NCBI GenBank assembly: GCA_900299345.1
Contig: OMJM01000077.1
Span: forward strand, 1 to 40,155
Source of the DNA: a bacterium
Lineage (GTDB): Bacteria > Fibrobacterota > Fibrobacteria > UBA11236
Reading direction: 5' to 3'
DNA: 40,155 bases
This document shows, in pieces, positions 1-7,121 of this stretch. The notes below the pieces were generated by a model. The model saw only the letters and a list, made by a program, of their open reading frames with translations, was not told where the DNA came from and did no database searches. Made by a program: the position numbers and the translations under genes. Position 1 is the stretch's first letter; every line of letters starts with the position of its first letter.

Positions 1-1
1 A

Positions 2-46
2 ATTCACGAGAAGTACCCTGTGGATAAAGGCCACAAGAAAGTCTAG
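2..46 (+). CDS. 3' end of an unidentified gene (partial)
   Basis: The reading frame entering from the left edge gives IHEKYPVDKGHKKV and stops with TAG at 44-46. The next gene starts 9 bases later on the same strand, so the two were probably co-transcribed. Fourteen residues are too few to assign a family. The only visible property is a basic, lysine-rich tail. It is called a gene because the frame is open to the edge and sits just ahead of a plausible small gene, but it could be chance. Confidence 0.35.
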   Translation: MHEKYPVDKGHKKV

Positions 47-55
47 GCGAAAACC

Positions 56-313
56 ATGATTACGAAGAAAACAACTGCCGAGAAAATAGAAGCCTACCTC
101 CACCATGAAACGACCCTTGCTCAATTGGTGGAATGGTCTGAGAACGCCATGCAGGAAGGGGATTTTGACCTGAAGGATGCGACTGCCATTTCCTCCGTGA
201 TCTCGCGGCTCGGCGTTGCAGACGTGAAAACATTCGGCTTGAGTTGGGATGAATGCGAAGCGCTATTGCATCAACTCGGGTATTCGGCTCACGTCGAGGT
301 TACCGCAACCTGA
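56..313 (+). CDS. small hypothetical protein, 85 aa
   Basis: A soluble, acidic, mostly helical protein with no signal peptide or membrane segment. Typical helical stretches are AEKIEAYLHHETTLAQLVEW and SSVISRLGVADVKTFGLSWD. The C-terminal half, around LGVADVKTFGLSWDECEALLHQLGY, resembles short hypothetical proteins I have seen in many bacteria, but I cannot attach a function. It lies 9 bp behind an incomplete upstream gene. That two-gene arrangement would fit a toxin-antitoxin or immunity pair, which is only a guess. The ribosome site is weak (AGGCG about 10 bases before the ATG). Confidence 0.65.
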   Translation: MITKKTTAEKIEAYLHHETTLAQLVEWSENAMQEGDFDLKDATAISSVISRLGVADVKTFGLSWDECEALLHQLGYSAHVEVTAT

Positions 314-320
314 TCAAAGT

Positions 321-337
321 GGATGCTTTAAGCATCC
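321..337. terminator. possible hairpin between convergent genes
   Basis: GGATGC-TTTAA-GCATCC forms a perfect 6-bp stem, extendable to 8 bp by pairing AA/TT across a one-base loop. It lies in the 34 bp between the stop of the plus-strand small gene and the stop of the minus-strand propeller lipoprotein. There is no run of T on either side, so a terminator role is only suggested by position. Confidence 0.3.
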
Positions 338-347
338 TCCGCAACCA

Positions 348-1328
348 TTACGGTGCCGTCAGGATGACCCCGTCATACCCCACGGCAACCAGTTGCGAAC
401 CCGTCCATGCCACGGAATACAGAACGGGATGAGAAGCGATCGTATGATCTGTCCAGTCGCTTCCATCCGATGAGGTCCACACTGCACCGTCATGCCCCAC
501 CGTAACAAAACGGGTACCGGACCAGATCACGGAATACAACACCGCCGTGACGCGTTGATGCTGGATCCATGTCACGCCATCCGGCGAGGTCAGAACATCT
601 CCGTTATTCCCCACGGCAACGAGTTGATGCCCATTCCAAACGACAGATGACAGGGAGTGCGTTGTGCCCGAAGTTTGTTCTTTCCACACCACACCATCAG
701 TGGATGTAAGAACACCTCCGTAGTATCCCACCGCTACAAGCTTGCCGGTTCCTGAGCCCGCCGAAGGGCCGATCCAGACTACGGAATACAAATCGTCCCC
801 TCCCAGCCAACCATCCCTTCCGCCATTGACTGAATCCTTTCGACCCAGTACGGGGAGCCGCTCCGTCCATGTAACGCCTTCAGGTGACGTTGCGATGAAA
901 CCATCCCATCCCACGACCACCAATTGCTGGCCTGTCCAAGCCAGTGAATTCAGAATGGCTGAAGTGCCTGAGGAATGTTCTGTCCAGGTGACACCATCGG
1001 GGGATGTCAAGATCGTGCCTCCACCCCCTGCGGCAACAAACATGGAGCCGGTCCAGATGACGGTGTTCAAGGCCTGAAAAGTACCGGAGGTTCGTGACGT
1101 CCACACAATGCCATCAGGCGAAGTAAGGATGGTTCCTTCCGAACCCACCGCGACAAATTGAGAGCGTGTCCATATCACCGCATTCAGAGATGCCGTGGTT
1201 CCGGAGGTGCGTCGAACCCATTCCGTTCCTTGAGGAACAACGTCAGGAGCATCGGTGGGAATTCCCTTACAGTTCCAGACGAACGCCGCCAGCACCATGG
1301 CCAAGACCAGTAATTTCCTGGAAATCAC
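348..1328 (-). CDS. secreted or lipid-anchored seven-repeat beta-propeller protein
   Basis: 326 aa. The N-terminus has a basic start, a hydrophobic stretch at about 6-18 and Cys20, so it is exported; the box before the Cys (FVWNC) is a poor lipobox, so lipidation is uncertain. From residue 42 the protein is seven tandem repeats of about 40 residues with the core LNxVxWxGxxFVAVGxxGxIxTSxDGxxWT. Seven copies suggest one closed seven-bladed propeller of the YCF48/sialidase-like type. An insertion of about 19 residues (around VLGRKDSVNGGRDGWLGG) lies between repeats 3 and 4. The only in-frame start before an upstream stop is GTG at 1328, with no clear ribosome site. It is last in a run of four minus-strand genes, about 50 bp after the previous one. 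Ligand or role is unknown; envelope assembly or binding is a guess. Confidence 0.85.
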   Translation of the reverse strand: MISRKLLVLAMVLAAFVWNCKGIPTDAPDVVPQGTEWVRRTSGTTASLNAVIWTRSQFVAVGSEGTILTSPDGIVWTSRTSGTFQALNTVIWTGSMFVAAGGGGTILTSPDGVTWTEHSSGTSAILNSLAWTGQQLVVVGWDGFIATSPEGVTWTERLPVLGRKDSVNGGRDGWLGGDDLYSVVWIGPSAGSGTGKLVAVGYYGGVLTSTDGVVWKEQTSGTTHSLSSVVWNGHQLVAVGNNGDVLTSPDGVTWIQHQRVTAVLYSVIWSGTRFVTVGHDGAVWTSSDGSDWTDHTIASHPVLYSVAWTGSQLVAVGYDGVILTAP

Positions 1329-1359
1329 AGTGTAAAGAATATCGATTTAACGGACGGAA

Positions 1360-1373
1360 AGGGCGACCGCCCT
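1360..1373. repeat. short inverted repeat AGGGCG-AC-CGCCCT
   Basis: A perfect 6-bp palindromic stem around two bases, in the 50-bp gap between two minus-strand genes. It has no T-tract. It could be a remnant of an intergenic palindromic element, a weak attenuator or chance. Confidence 0.25.
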
Positions 1374-1378
1374 GAACG

Positions 1379-2302
1379 TCATTTTTTCGCCATCATGGCT
1401 TCGATGATTTCCAGTGGAACGTTATTGTCCTGTAACGACTTCAGTCCCGCGTTGGAAAGATCGAACTTCGCGGGGCTGGTTTTGATCTTCAAAAGGACGA
1501 TGTCCTTGGAAAGACCCTGCTTCAGCATTTCCACCAACGCCGCGTTGGTCAACGCATTAGACAGCGACGCCGCTCCGTTCTTTAGCTGCTGTCCTGTTTG
1601 CGTCGCTTCGTCCTTGATGGCATTGACGTCGCTTTTCAATTCATCGACCTTCTCCCCCGCGATCCGCTCGGCGCGATTGACCTGACGGTTGGCTTCGCGT
1701 TTGGCCATGCGTGTACCGACACCCGTGGCAAAAGCAAAGAGGCTGGTTTCGCCATTATGAGCCAGGAAGGGGGCGGGTTCCATTTCCGGCAGAGGCGGCC
1801 GAGCATCGGCCACAATCACGGCGCTGTCAAACTCCGCCTTGGTCAGAACCGCCTTGGAAGCGCGCGGCACGCCCATGGCCTTGAACTTGTCTTCCAGCAA
1901 AGCCACGATGTTGTCGGCCCATTTCTGCTTGGTAAAACTTTTGATGCCCACGGGAGAACAAGCCGGAGCGTTGGCGTAGGGTTTCTCGTCGCAGGGGAAC
2001 TCATAAAGCTGGATGGCGCTTTCCGGAATCCACGTGTTCAAATAATCGCTGCCCCCGTAATAGTTGTTGTTGAAAACGTGAATCTTGATGAGGCCGTTCT
2101 CGCTCGTGGGATGGCTCCAGAACATCATCCCCTGGATGAAGGCGCAGATGGTTCCATCGGCGATGTACGATTCGGGCTCGGTCGTGTCGGAGCTCGCATA
2201 GGATCGGGTCGGCTCCCGGACGATGCCGACGTAATAGTGATACTCTTCCGCACCCGCAAGTGAAATCAACAAAGTCAGGAGGACCAGCAATCGACGCAAC
2301 AT
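1379..2302 (-). CDS. secreted protein with SH3-like N-half and helical C-terminal motif
   Basis: 307 aa. The signal peptide MLRRLLVLLTLLISLAGA with likely cleavage before EEYHYY places it in the periplasm or outside. Residues of about 22-105 are aromatic-rich and beta-like, ending in a WIPESAIQLYE stretch reminiscent of bacterial SH3 domains; this is a weak inference. About 185-245 is a charged helical region (RMAKREANRQVNRAERIAGE) that may be coiled coil. The last 50 residues (TNAALVEMLKQGLSKDIVLL, then KTSPAKFDLS, then NVPLEIIEAMMAKK) form a short helical motif I have seen at the ends of other exported bacterial proteins. An AGGGG ribosome site lies about 7 bases before the ATG. Function unknown; it probably shares a transcript with the hydrolase 22 bp upstream. 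Confidence 0.8.
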   Translation of the reverse strand: MLRRLLVLLTLLISLAGAEEYHYYVGIVREPTRSYASSDTTEPESYIADGTICAFIQGMMFWSHPTSENGLIKIHVFNNNYYGGSDYLNTWIPESAIQLYEFPCDEKPYANAPACSPVGIKSFTKQKWADNIVALLEDKFKAMGVPRASKAVLTKAEFDSAVIVADARPPLPEMEPAPFLAHNGETSLFAFATGVGTRMAKREANRQVNRAERIAGEKVDELKSDVNAIKDEATQTGQQLKNGAASLSNALTNAALVEMLKQGLSKDIVLLKIKTSPAKFDLSNAGLKSLQDNNVPLEIIEAMMAKK

Positions 2303-2324
2303 GCAACGCCCCTTGTTTGAATGG

Positions 2325-3122
2325 CTAATTCAATTTCTCCAAAAACTCTTCGACGATTTCTGCGAACATCTCGGGTGTTTCCAGAAACACCATGTGGGCG
2401 TTGTTCTGAATATTCTCCTGACGGCAACCACCCGGAATTTTCGAGATGAATTCCTTCACAGAATCCGGCGGCGCATAGGAATCCTCCGTACCCGCGATGG
2501 CCATACAGGGAACCTTCACCGTGGGCACGATGGAGGTCACGTCCGCCCCCAGCAGAACTTCGATTGAACGGATATAGGACGAAGGCTCCTGCGCCTCAAA
2601 CAGCCGTTCGAATATTGAAACCATTTCCGGTTGTTCCTGAAACGTGTTCTTGGAAAAAACACCGGCGGACATTTTCGAACCCCAGCCGCCGATGCCGTTC
2701 TTCGCAATGTCTGCGGCGCGCAAGGAAAGCCGCTCATGGACGTTGGGCCTTACCTTGGGAAGCCCACAGGTAAACACAATGGCGCGGATCCACTCCGGCC
2801 ATTGCTGCCACGCCTTGAGTGCGAGAATGGTTCCGAAGGAATGGCCGATGAGCACCACAGGTTGACCGATCTTGTCGCGCACAAGATCGCCGATATCCTC
2901 GACATTGCTTTCCAGCGTGAATGGCTTGACGGAGGAAACACTGTTCCCGGTGCCGGGATTGTCCAGCGTGATGAAACGATGACGGGAGGATAGGCGCTTC
3001 GCAGCCCCCCCAAAAAAATAAGCCCCCCCGCCTATCCCATGAAGGGCAAGGACGGGAGGGCCGGAGCCGTTGTCTTCAACGTACAGGGAACTACCGCTGC
3101 GCGTGGAAAACCTGTAGGCCAT
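2325..3122 (-). CDS. alpha/beta hydrolase
   Basis: 265 aa, a full-length single-domain alpha/beta-hydrolase. The oxyanion region is LALHGIGGGAY near residue 30. The nucleophile elbow is GHSFG near residue 95, the acid lies in IAGTEDSYAPP near 215, and the catalytic His is in NNAHMVFLETPE near 243. This order and spacing are those of small esterases, lactonases and C-C bond hydrolases such as the MhpC/BphD-like group. No signal peptide, so cytoplasmic. It starts 9 bp after the DJ-1/PfpI gene and the two are probably co-transcribed. Substrate cannot be inferred. Confidence 0.9.
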   Translation of the reverse strand: MAYRFSTRSGSSLYVEDNGSGPPVLALHGIGGGAYFFGGAAKRLSSRHRFITLDNPGTGNSVSSVKPFTLESNVEDIGDLVRDKIGQPVVLIGHSFGTILALKAWQQWPEWIRAIVFTCGLPKVRPNVHERLSLRAADIAKNGIGGWGSKMSAGVFSKNTFQEQPEMVSIFERLFEAQEPSSYIRSIEVLLGADVTSIVPTVKVPCMAIAGTEDSYAPPDSVKEFISKIPGGCRQENIQNNAHMVFLETPEMFAEIVEEFLEKLN

Positions 3123-3131
3123 GGAGAAGAC

Positions 3132-3698
3132 TTATTTCTTCTTCTTCTCGTTCAGGCACTGGAACACGAGCTGGTAGAACTCGGGGTGCGAATTCCACGT
3201 CTGACCGGAGACGATCAAGCCGTCGCGGACAGCTTCTTGCTTCTGATAGAAGGCGCCGTCGGCGTCCACCTCGTGACGGATGTTCTCGTAGCAGGTCACC
3301 TTCTTGCCCTTGGTGATGCCGGCCGCGGCGGAAAGCTGCAGGCCGTGGCAGATGGAGAAGTGCCACAAGCCGAGCTTGTAACCCTCTTTGATCAGCGCCA
3401 TGCATTTTTTGTCATTGCGGAGATATTCGGGAGCACGACCGCCGATGCACAACACCGCGACGTAGTCCTTAATCTTGACCTTGTCGAAAGTCGTGTCGGA
3501 GACGACCTCGTACCCCGGACGTTCCTTGTACGTGTCCCAACCGGGTTCGAAGTCGTGAATCACCAGGTGCATCCGCTTCTTGGTCGGTCCCGCAATGACG
3601 GGCTCATAACCGGCTTCCATGAAACGGTGCTTGGCGAAAAGGGTTTCGTACGTCTCGCCGCCGTCGCCGGTGATGATGAGGATTTTTTTCTTGGCCAT
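3132..3698 (-). CDS. DJ-1/PfpI family protein
   Basis: 188 aa with the start at MAKKKILIITGDG. That ATG has GGAGAG 6 bases upstream, whereas an upstream in-frame ATG at 3743 adds 15 residues unlike the family. The class I glutamine-amidotransferase-like fold is clear: Glu15 in GDGGETYE, then the nucleophile elbow HFSICHGLQLSAAAG with Cys117-His118. DJ-1/PfpI proteins act as glyoxalases/deglycases, chaperones or peptidases, and the sequence does not choose among these. Lys-rich C-terminus (NEKKKK). First gene of the minus-strand run; its promoter must lie in the 235-bp divergent gap before the aldehyde dehydrogenase. Confidence 0.9.
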   Translation of the reverse strand: MAKKKILIITGDGGETYETLFAKHRFMEAGYEPVIAGPTKKRMHLVIHDFEPGWDTYKERPGYEVVSDTTFDKVKIKDYVAVLCIGGRAPEYLRNDKKCMALIKEGYKLGLWHFSICHGLQLSAAAGITKGKKVTCYENIRHEVDADGAFYQKQEAVRDGLIVSGQTWNSHPEFYQLVFQCLNEKKKK

Positions 3699-3933
3699 TG
3701 CGCTCTCCAGGGTTGAAAAAAGTAGCCCGGTTAAATTACTCAACCCGGCCGCGAAATCAAAGCAGAACGCGCAAAAGCAGCGGGGAATTTCCTTGGAGAT
3801 TTTGTTCAGGCGAAATCGCTGGTATTAAAGATCGACGCAACCGATAATATGCTCCAATTCCCTATTTTTAGCGGGTCAAATTGATGTCCGTTCCCTTGCC
3901 CCGGCTTTTTCCGGTTGGTAAGTTTGCGCCACT

Positions 3934-5385
3934 ATGACGACTTCAACCTTTTCTCCCCCGACCAAACTTTTCATCGCCGGACAATGGGTCGACGGACCCA
4001 ACAAGGTCACGGTCCGCAACAAGTACACGGGCGAGATCGCCCATGAACTTTCCGGCGCCGGACCGGACGAGGTCAACCGCGCCGTGGCCGCCGCCAAGGC
4101 CGCTTTTCCGCTCATGGCCTCCATGCCGATTTACAAGCGCGCCGACATCCTGCGCAAGACCTCGGAGTTGCTGGCGCAGAACCGCGCCGAGATCGCCAAG
4201 TGCGTGGCACGCGAAGTCGGCAAGGCCGTCAAGTACGCGGGCTTTGAAGTCGATCGCGCCGTGGACACCTTCCGCCTCGCCGCGGAAGAGGCCGCGCAGA
4301 TTCACGGTGAAACCATTCCCATCGACGCCGTCAAATCCGGCGAGGGACTGTTCGGATTCTGGCATCGCAAACCGCTCGGTGTGGTCGGCGCCATCACGCC
4401 TTTCAACTTTCCCCTGAACCTCGCGGCGCATAAAATCGCTCCGGCGCTGGCGGCGGGCAACACGCTCGTGCTCAAGCCCGCCGAAGCCACATCGCTCACC
4501 GGCGCGTGGATCGTGGCGCTGCTGGAACAGGCCGGACTGCCTCCCGGCGCCATCAACATGGTGCACGGCAAAGGCTCGGTGCTCGGTGACGTCCTCGTCA
4601 AGCATCCGGATGTCGCCAAGATCACATTCACGGGAAGCCTCGAAGTCGGTCTGCACATTCTCGCCAATGCGGGCATGAAGAAAGTGACGCTCGAGCTCGG
4701 CAACAGCTCTCCGGTGATCATCGCAGAAGACGCCGACTTGAAGGCCGCCGCCGCCAAGGTCGCCATCGGCGCGAACTATTGCTCCGGTCAGGTGTGCATC
4801 TCCACCCAGCGTGTATATGTGGCTTCCGCGATTTACGAGCCGTTCAAGAAACTGTTGCTCGAAGAAGTCGCCAAGCTCAAAGTCGGCGACCCGCTGGATC
4901 CGGAAACGGACGTCGGCCCGCTGATCTTCGAGAAGGATGCCATTCGCGTCGAAGAATGGATCAAGGAAGCTGTGGCGCAAGGCGCGACGCTGCTCACCGG
5001 TGGCCAGCGCAAGGCCGGATTGCTCCAGCCCGCCGTGCTGGAAAACACCAAGCCGACCATGAAGGTCATCTCGCAGGAAGTGTTCGGACCGGCTTGCTCA
5101 CTGATCAAGTGCGACACCTTTGACGACGCATTGCGTCAGGCGGACGATACCAACTACGGCCTGCAGGCCGCAGTGTTCACCCGCGACATCGAGCGTGTGT
5201 TCCAGGCCATCAAGGGCCTGAACTTCGGTGGCGTGGTGATCAACGACGCCCCGCACCTGCGCCCCGACATGATTCCCTACGGTGGCAACCGCCAAAGCGG
5301 CATGGGCCGCGAAGGCCTGCGCTTCGCCATCGAGGAAATGACCTCCATCCAGACCGTGATGTTCCGCACCGGACATTCCCGGTAA
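3934..5385 (+). CDS. NAD(P)-dependent aldehyde dehydrogenase
   Basis: 483 aa, usual ALDH length. All catalytic features are visible: Asn158 in ITPFNFP, Lys181 in VLKPAEAT, the TFTGS loop at 231-235, general base Glu254 in LELGNSSP, nucleophile Cys288 in SGQVCIS, and EVFGP at 382-386 for cofactor contact. It oxidises an aldehyde to an acid. The C-terminal INDAPHLRPDMIPYGGNRQSG resembles the lactaldehyde/glyceraldehyde-3-phosphate and succinate-semialdehyde branch rather than classical betaine ALDH, from memory. A beta-hydroxyacid dehydrogenase follows after 34 bp, so the pair may oxidise and reduce one semialdehyde in the same pathway. The ATG lacks a clear ribosome site. Substrate undetermined. 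Confidence 0.93.
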   Translation: MTTSTFSPPTKLFIAGQWVDGPNKVTVRNKYTGEIAHELSGAGPDEVNRAVAAAKAAFPLMASMPIYKRADILRKTSELLAQNRAEIAKCVAREVGKAVKYAGFEVDRAVDTFRLAAEEAAQIHGETIPIDAVKSGEGLFGFWHRKPLGVVGAITPFNFPLNLAAHKIAPALAAGNTLVLKPAEATSLTGAWIVALLEQAGLPPGAINMVHGKGSVLGDVLVKHPDVAKITFTGSLEVGLHILANAGMKKVTLELGNSSPVIIAEDADLKAAAAKVAIGANYCSGQVCISTQRVYVASAIYEPFKKLLLEEVAKLKVGDPLDPETDVGPLIFEKDAIRVEEWIKEAVAQGATLLTGGQRKAGLLQPAVLENTKPTMKVISQEVFGPACSLIKCDTFDDALRQADDTNYGLQAAVFTRDIERVFQAIKGLNFGGVVINDAPHLRPDMIPYGGNRQSGMGREGLRFAIEEMTSIQTVMFRTGHSR

Positions 5386-5419
5386 CGCAAAAACCTCAGA
5401 CTTACCGGGAGATCTGGCG

Positions 5420-6283
5420 ATGAAGATTGGCATGGTGGGCATTGGCCTGATGGGCCACGGCATTGCGACGAACCTGCAAAAGCACGGGCATTCGCTCGCG
5501 TTGTTCGCGCATCCCGGGAACCAGCCCTTGGACGCCCTTTTGTCCGGTGGTGCGAAAACCTATTCCGCATTGCCGGAATTGGCCGCCAATTCGGAAATCA
5601 TCATTACGGTGCTGACGGGCTCGCCCCAAGTGGAAGCCGTCGTCACGGGTCCCGGTGGATTGCTGGAAGGCATCAAGCCCGGAACCATATTGATCGATTG
5701 CTCCACCTCCCTGCCGGAATCCACCAAAGTCGTGGCGCAAAAAGTGGTGGCGGCCAAGGGCCGTTGGCTCGATGCACCCATGACGCGCACACCCAAGGAA
5801 GCCGCTGAAGGGCGCCTGAACTTGTTGGTGGGAGGCGATGCGGCGCTGCTTGAAGAAGTGCGGCCCGTGTTGAAATGCTTTGCCGAAAATATTCTGCATG
5901 CCGGCGCGGTGAGTGCAGGCCATAGCATGAAGCTGTTGCACAATTATGTCTCCATGGGAATGGTCGCCCTTTTGGCCGAAGCCGCGGCCTGTTCAACGCG
6001 CAGCGGCGTGGCGCCGGAAGTCTTTGTCGATGTGCTCGCCAAGGGCGGAGGCGGGGGCATCGCCCTTGAACGCATCAAGCCCTTCCTGTTGGCCGGTGAT
6101 GTTTCTGGCTTGCGCTTTTCCATTGCCAATGCCCGCAAAGATCTCGGATACTATGGTGAAATGGCGACCCAAGCCCATGCGGCGCATGCCTTGGCCGATG
6201 CAGTCACCGCAACGCTTGAATTTGGATTGAAGGCCAAACCCGAAGGTTTGATGCCGGAGCTGGCCGCCTTGTTGGCGAAGTAA
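5420..6283 (+). CDS. beta-hydroxyacid dehydrogenase (3-hydroxyisobutyrate dehydrogenase family)
   Basis: 287 aa. N-terminal Rossmann motif GMVGIGLMGHGIA at residues 4-16, the DCSTS substrate loop at 93-97, and catalytic Lys171 with Asn175 in GHSMKLLHNY. These define the 3-HIBADH / glyoxylate-succinic semialdehyde reductase family, which reduces semialdehydes or oxidises beta-hydroxyacids with NAD(P). The usual DAPVSGG substrate segment is replaced by DAPMTRTPKEAAEG, so it may not act on 3-hydroxyisobutyrate; a TRT/GRT-type segment recalls sulfolactaldehyde-reductase-like relatives, which is inference. GGGAG lies 8 bases before the ATG. Probably co-transcribed with the aldehyde dehydrogenase 34 bp upstream. 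Confidence 0.92.
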   Translation: MKIGMVGIGLMGHGIATNLQKHGHSLALFAHPGNQPLDALLSGGAKTYSALPELAANSEIIITVLTGSPQVEAVVTGPGGLLEGIKPGTILIDCSTSLPESTKVVAQKVVAAKGRWLDAPMTRTPKEAAEGRLNLLVGGDAALLEEVRPVLKCFAENILHAGAVSAGHSMKLLHNYVSMGMVALLAEAAACSTRSGVAPEVFVDVLAKGGGGGIALERIKPFLLAGDVSGLRFSIANARKDLGYYGEMATQAHAAHALADAVTATLEFGLKAKPEGLMPELAALLAK

Positions 6284-6367
6284 GCAGTTGCTGACGTTCT
6301 TCAAGTAAAACAAAAAGGCATACTTTCTCATATCTCCCCCCATTTTGGGAAGAGGGATTTTATAGTC

Positions 6368-6844
6368 ATGGGAAGTGCTATGCCGGAAAATCAAAATGAT
6401 TTTGCAAAGCTAAGCAACCAGTTTTTCCAAGTCTTTTCTAGAACCGAATACGCTTTAAAAGCCACTGGCTTCCACAAAGGAAAAGGCGACGCAAAGGCTA
6501 ATTGGGAGATGTTTGCGGATGAAATTGAAGACCGGATTAATGATTGTTTGGACAGCGATTTCAAACAAGCAATCAAATATCTATCCGACAGGCCTCCCAA
6601 AAAGCAAATCATCGACGACAATGATCGACTTCGCTGGTAACCAGAATCTCCATCCACAGATCTGAAAGCGCGGCAGATTTTCGTCTACATCCGGCGCATT
6701 CGGAACAACCTGTTCCACGGAGGGAAAATGCCAGAATTCCTGTTAGATCAGGGCCGTGATGAATTGCTGCTGAAACACAGTTTGATAATTCTTGAAAGAT
6801 GCCTAAGATTTGTCGAGTCCGTTGATACGGCTTATCACGGATAA
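6368..6844 (+). pseudogene. HEPN-like hypothetical protein interrupted by an in-frame stop
   Basis: The frame from ATG 6368 (or ATG 6380, which has GGAAG 5 bases ahead) reads ALKATGFHKGKGDAKANWEM and ends at TAA 6638-6640 after DRPPKKQIIDDNDRLRW. The same frame then continues without a further stop to TAA 6842-6844 and includes RRIRNNLFHGGKMPE. I recall one family in which these two halves form a single protein of about 155 residues, with RLxW followed later by RRVRNNLFHGGKF. RNNLFH (6701-6718) is an Rx4H motif as in HEPN ribonuclease-like domains. A single base change, for example CAA to TAA, would explain the break. Alternatives are a sequencing error or a functional short product. Confidence 0.7.
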
Positions 6845-6880
6845 CACAAAAGACGAAGGCACTATTCAAGGAGTTTTTCC

Positions 6881-7063
6881 ATGGCCGACTATATCACCGG
6901 CATTGTAATAGTTGGCATAGTTTTCCTTTTTTTTGTTTTCCGAGAACTGATCACTTGGTACTGGAAACTCAACAAAATTGTCGAATTGCTCGAGAGCATA
7001 AATAAAAAGCTTGAAGGCGCTGCTCCAAAACAGAATTCGCAACCTGAACAAACAAAAAATTGA
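6881..7063 (+). CDS. small single-pass membrane protein, 60 aa
   Basis: MADYITGIVIVGIVFLFFVF starts a single transmembrane helix at about 5-27. It is followed by an amphipathic helix with leucine/isoleucine spacing (KLNKIVELLESINKKLEG) suited to coiled-coil contact, and a polar Gln/Asn-rich tail. AAGGAG lies 7 bases before the ATG, which strongly supports translation. Base composition is AT-rich compared with the flanking genes, like the broken HEPN-like gene just upstream. Function unknown; such proteins often help larger membrane complexes, but no partner is visible here. Confidence 0.75.
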   Translation: MADYITGIVIVGIVFLFFVFRELITWYWKLNKIVELLESINKKLEGAAPKQNSQPEQTKN

Positions 7064-7071
7064 ATGGTCAA

Positions 7072-7110
7072 TCCGGTCGAGGCGGCTTTTAGCTGACACC
7101 TCGAACCGGA
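7072..7110. terminator. inverted repeat between convergent genes
   Basis: TCCGGT-CGAGG at 7072-7082 pairs with CCTCG-A-ACCGGA at 7099-7110, an 11-bp stem with one bulged A and a 16-base loop. It lies exactly between the stops of the small membrane protein and the peroxiredoxin, so a bidirectional terminator is plausible, although a T-run is missing. Confidence 0.4.
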
Positions 7111-7121
7111 GTGGAGTTCTC

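Noticed and set aside
348-1328. Regular repeats of about 120 bp suggestive of a CRISPR or minisatellite
   Set aside because: The periodicity is that of protein repeats (propeller blades), with codon-level divergence and no spacers.
4302-4766. Other antisense frames (for example 154 codons) within the ALDH gene
   Set aside because: No start context, no homology recognised and fully inside a confident gene.
3943-4980. Open frame of 345 codons opposite the aldehyde dehydrogenase
   Set aside because: Antisense shadow of an unmistakable ALDH gene, with low-complexity Gly/Arg/His composition.
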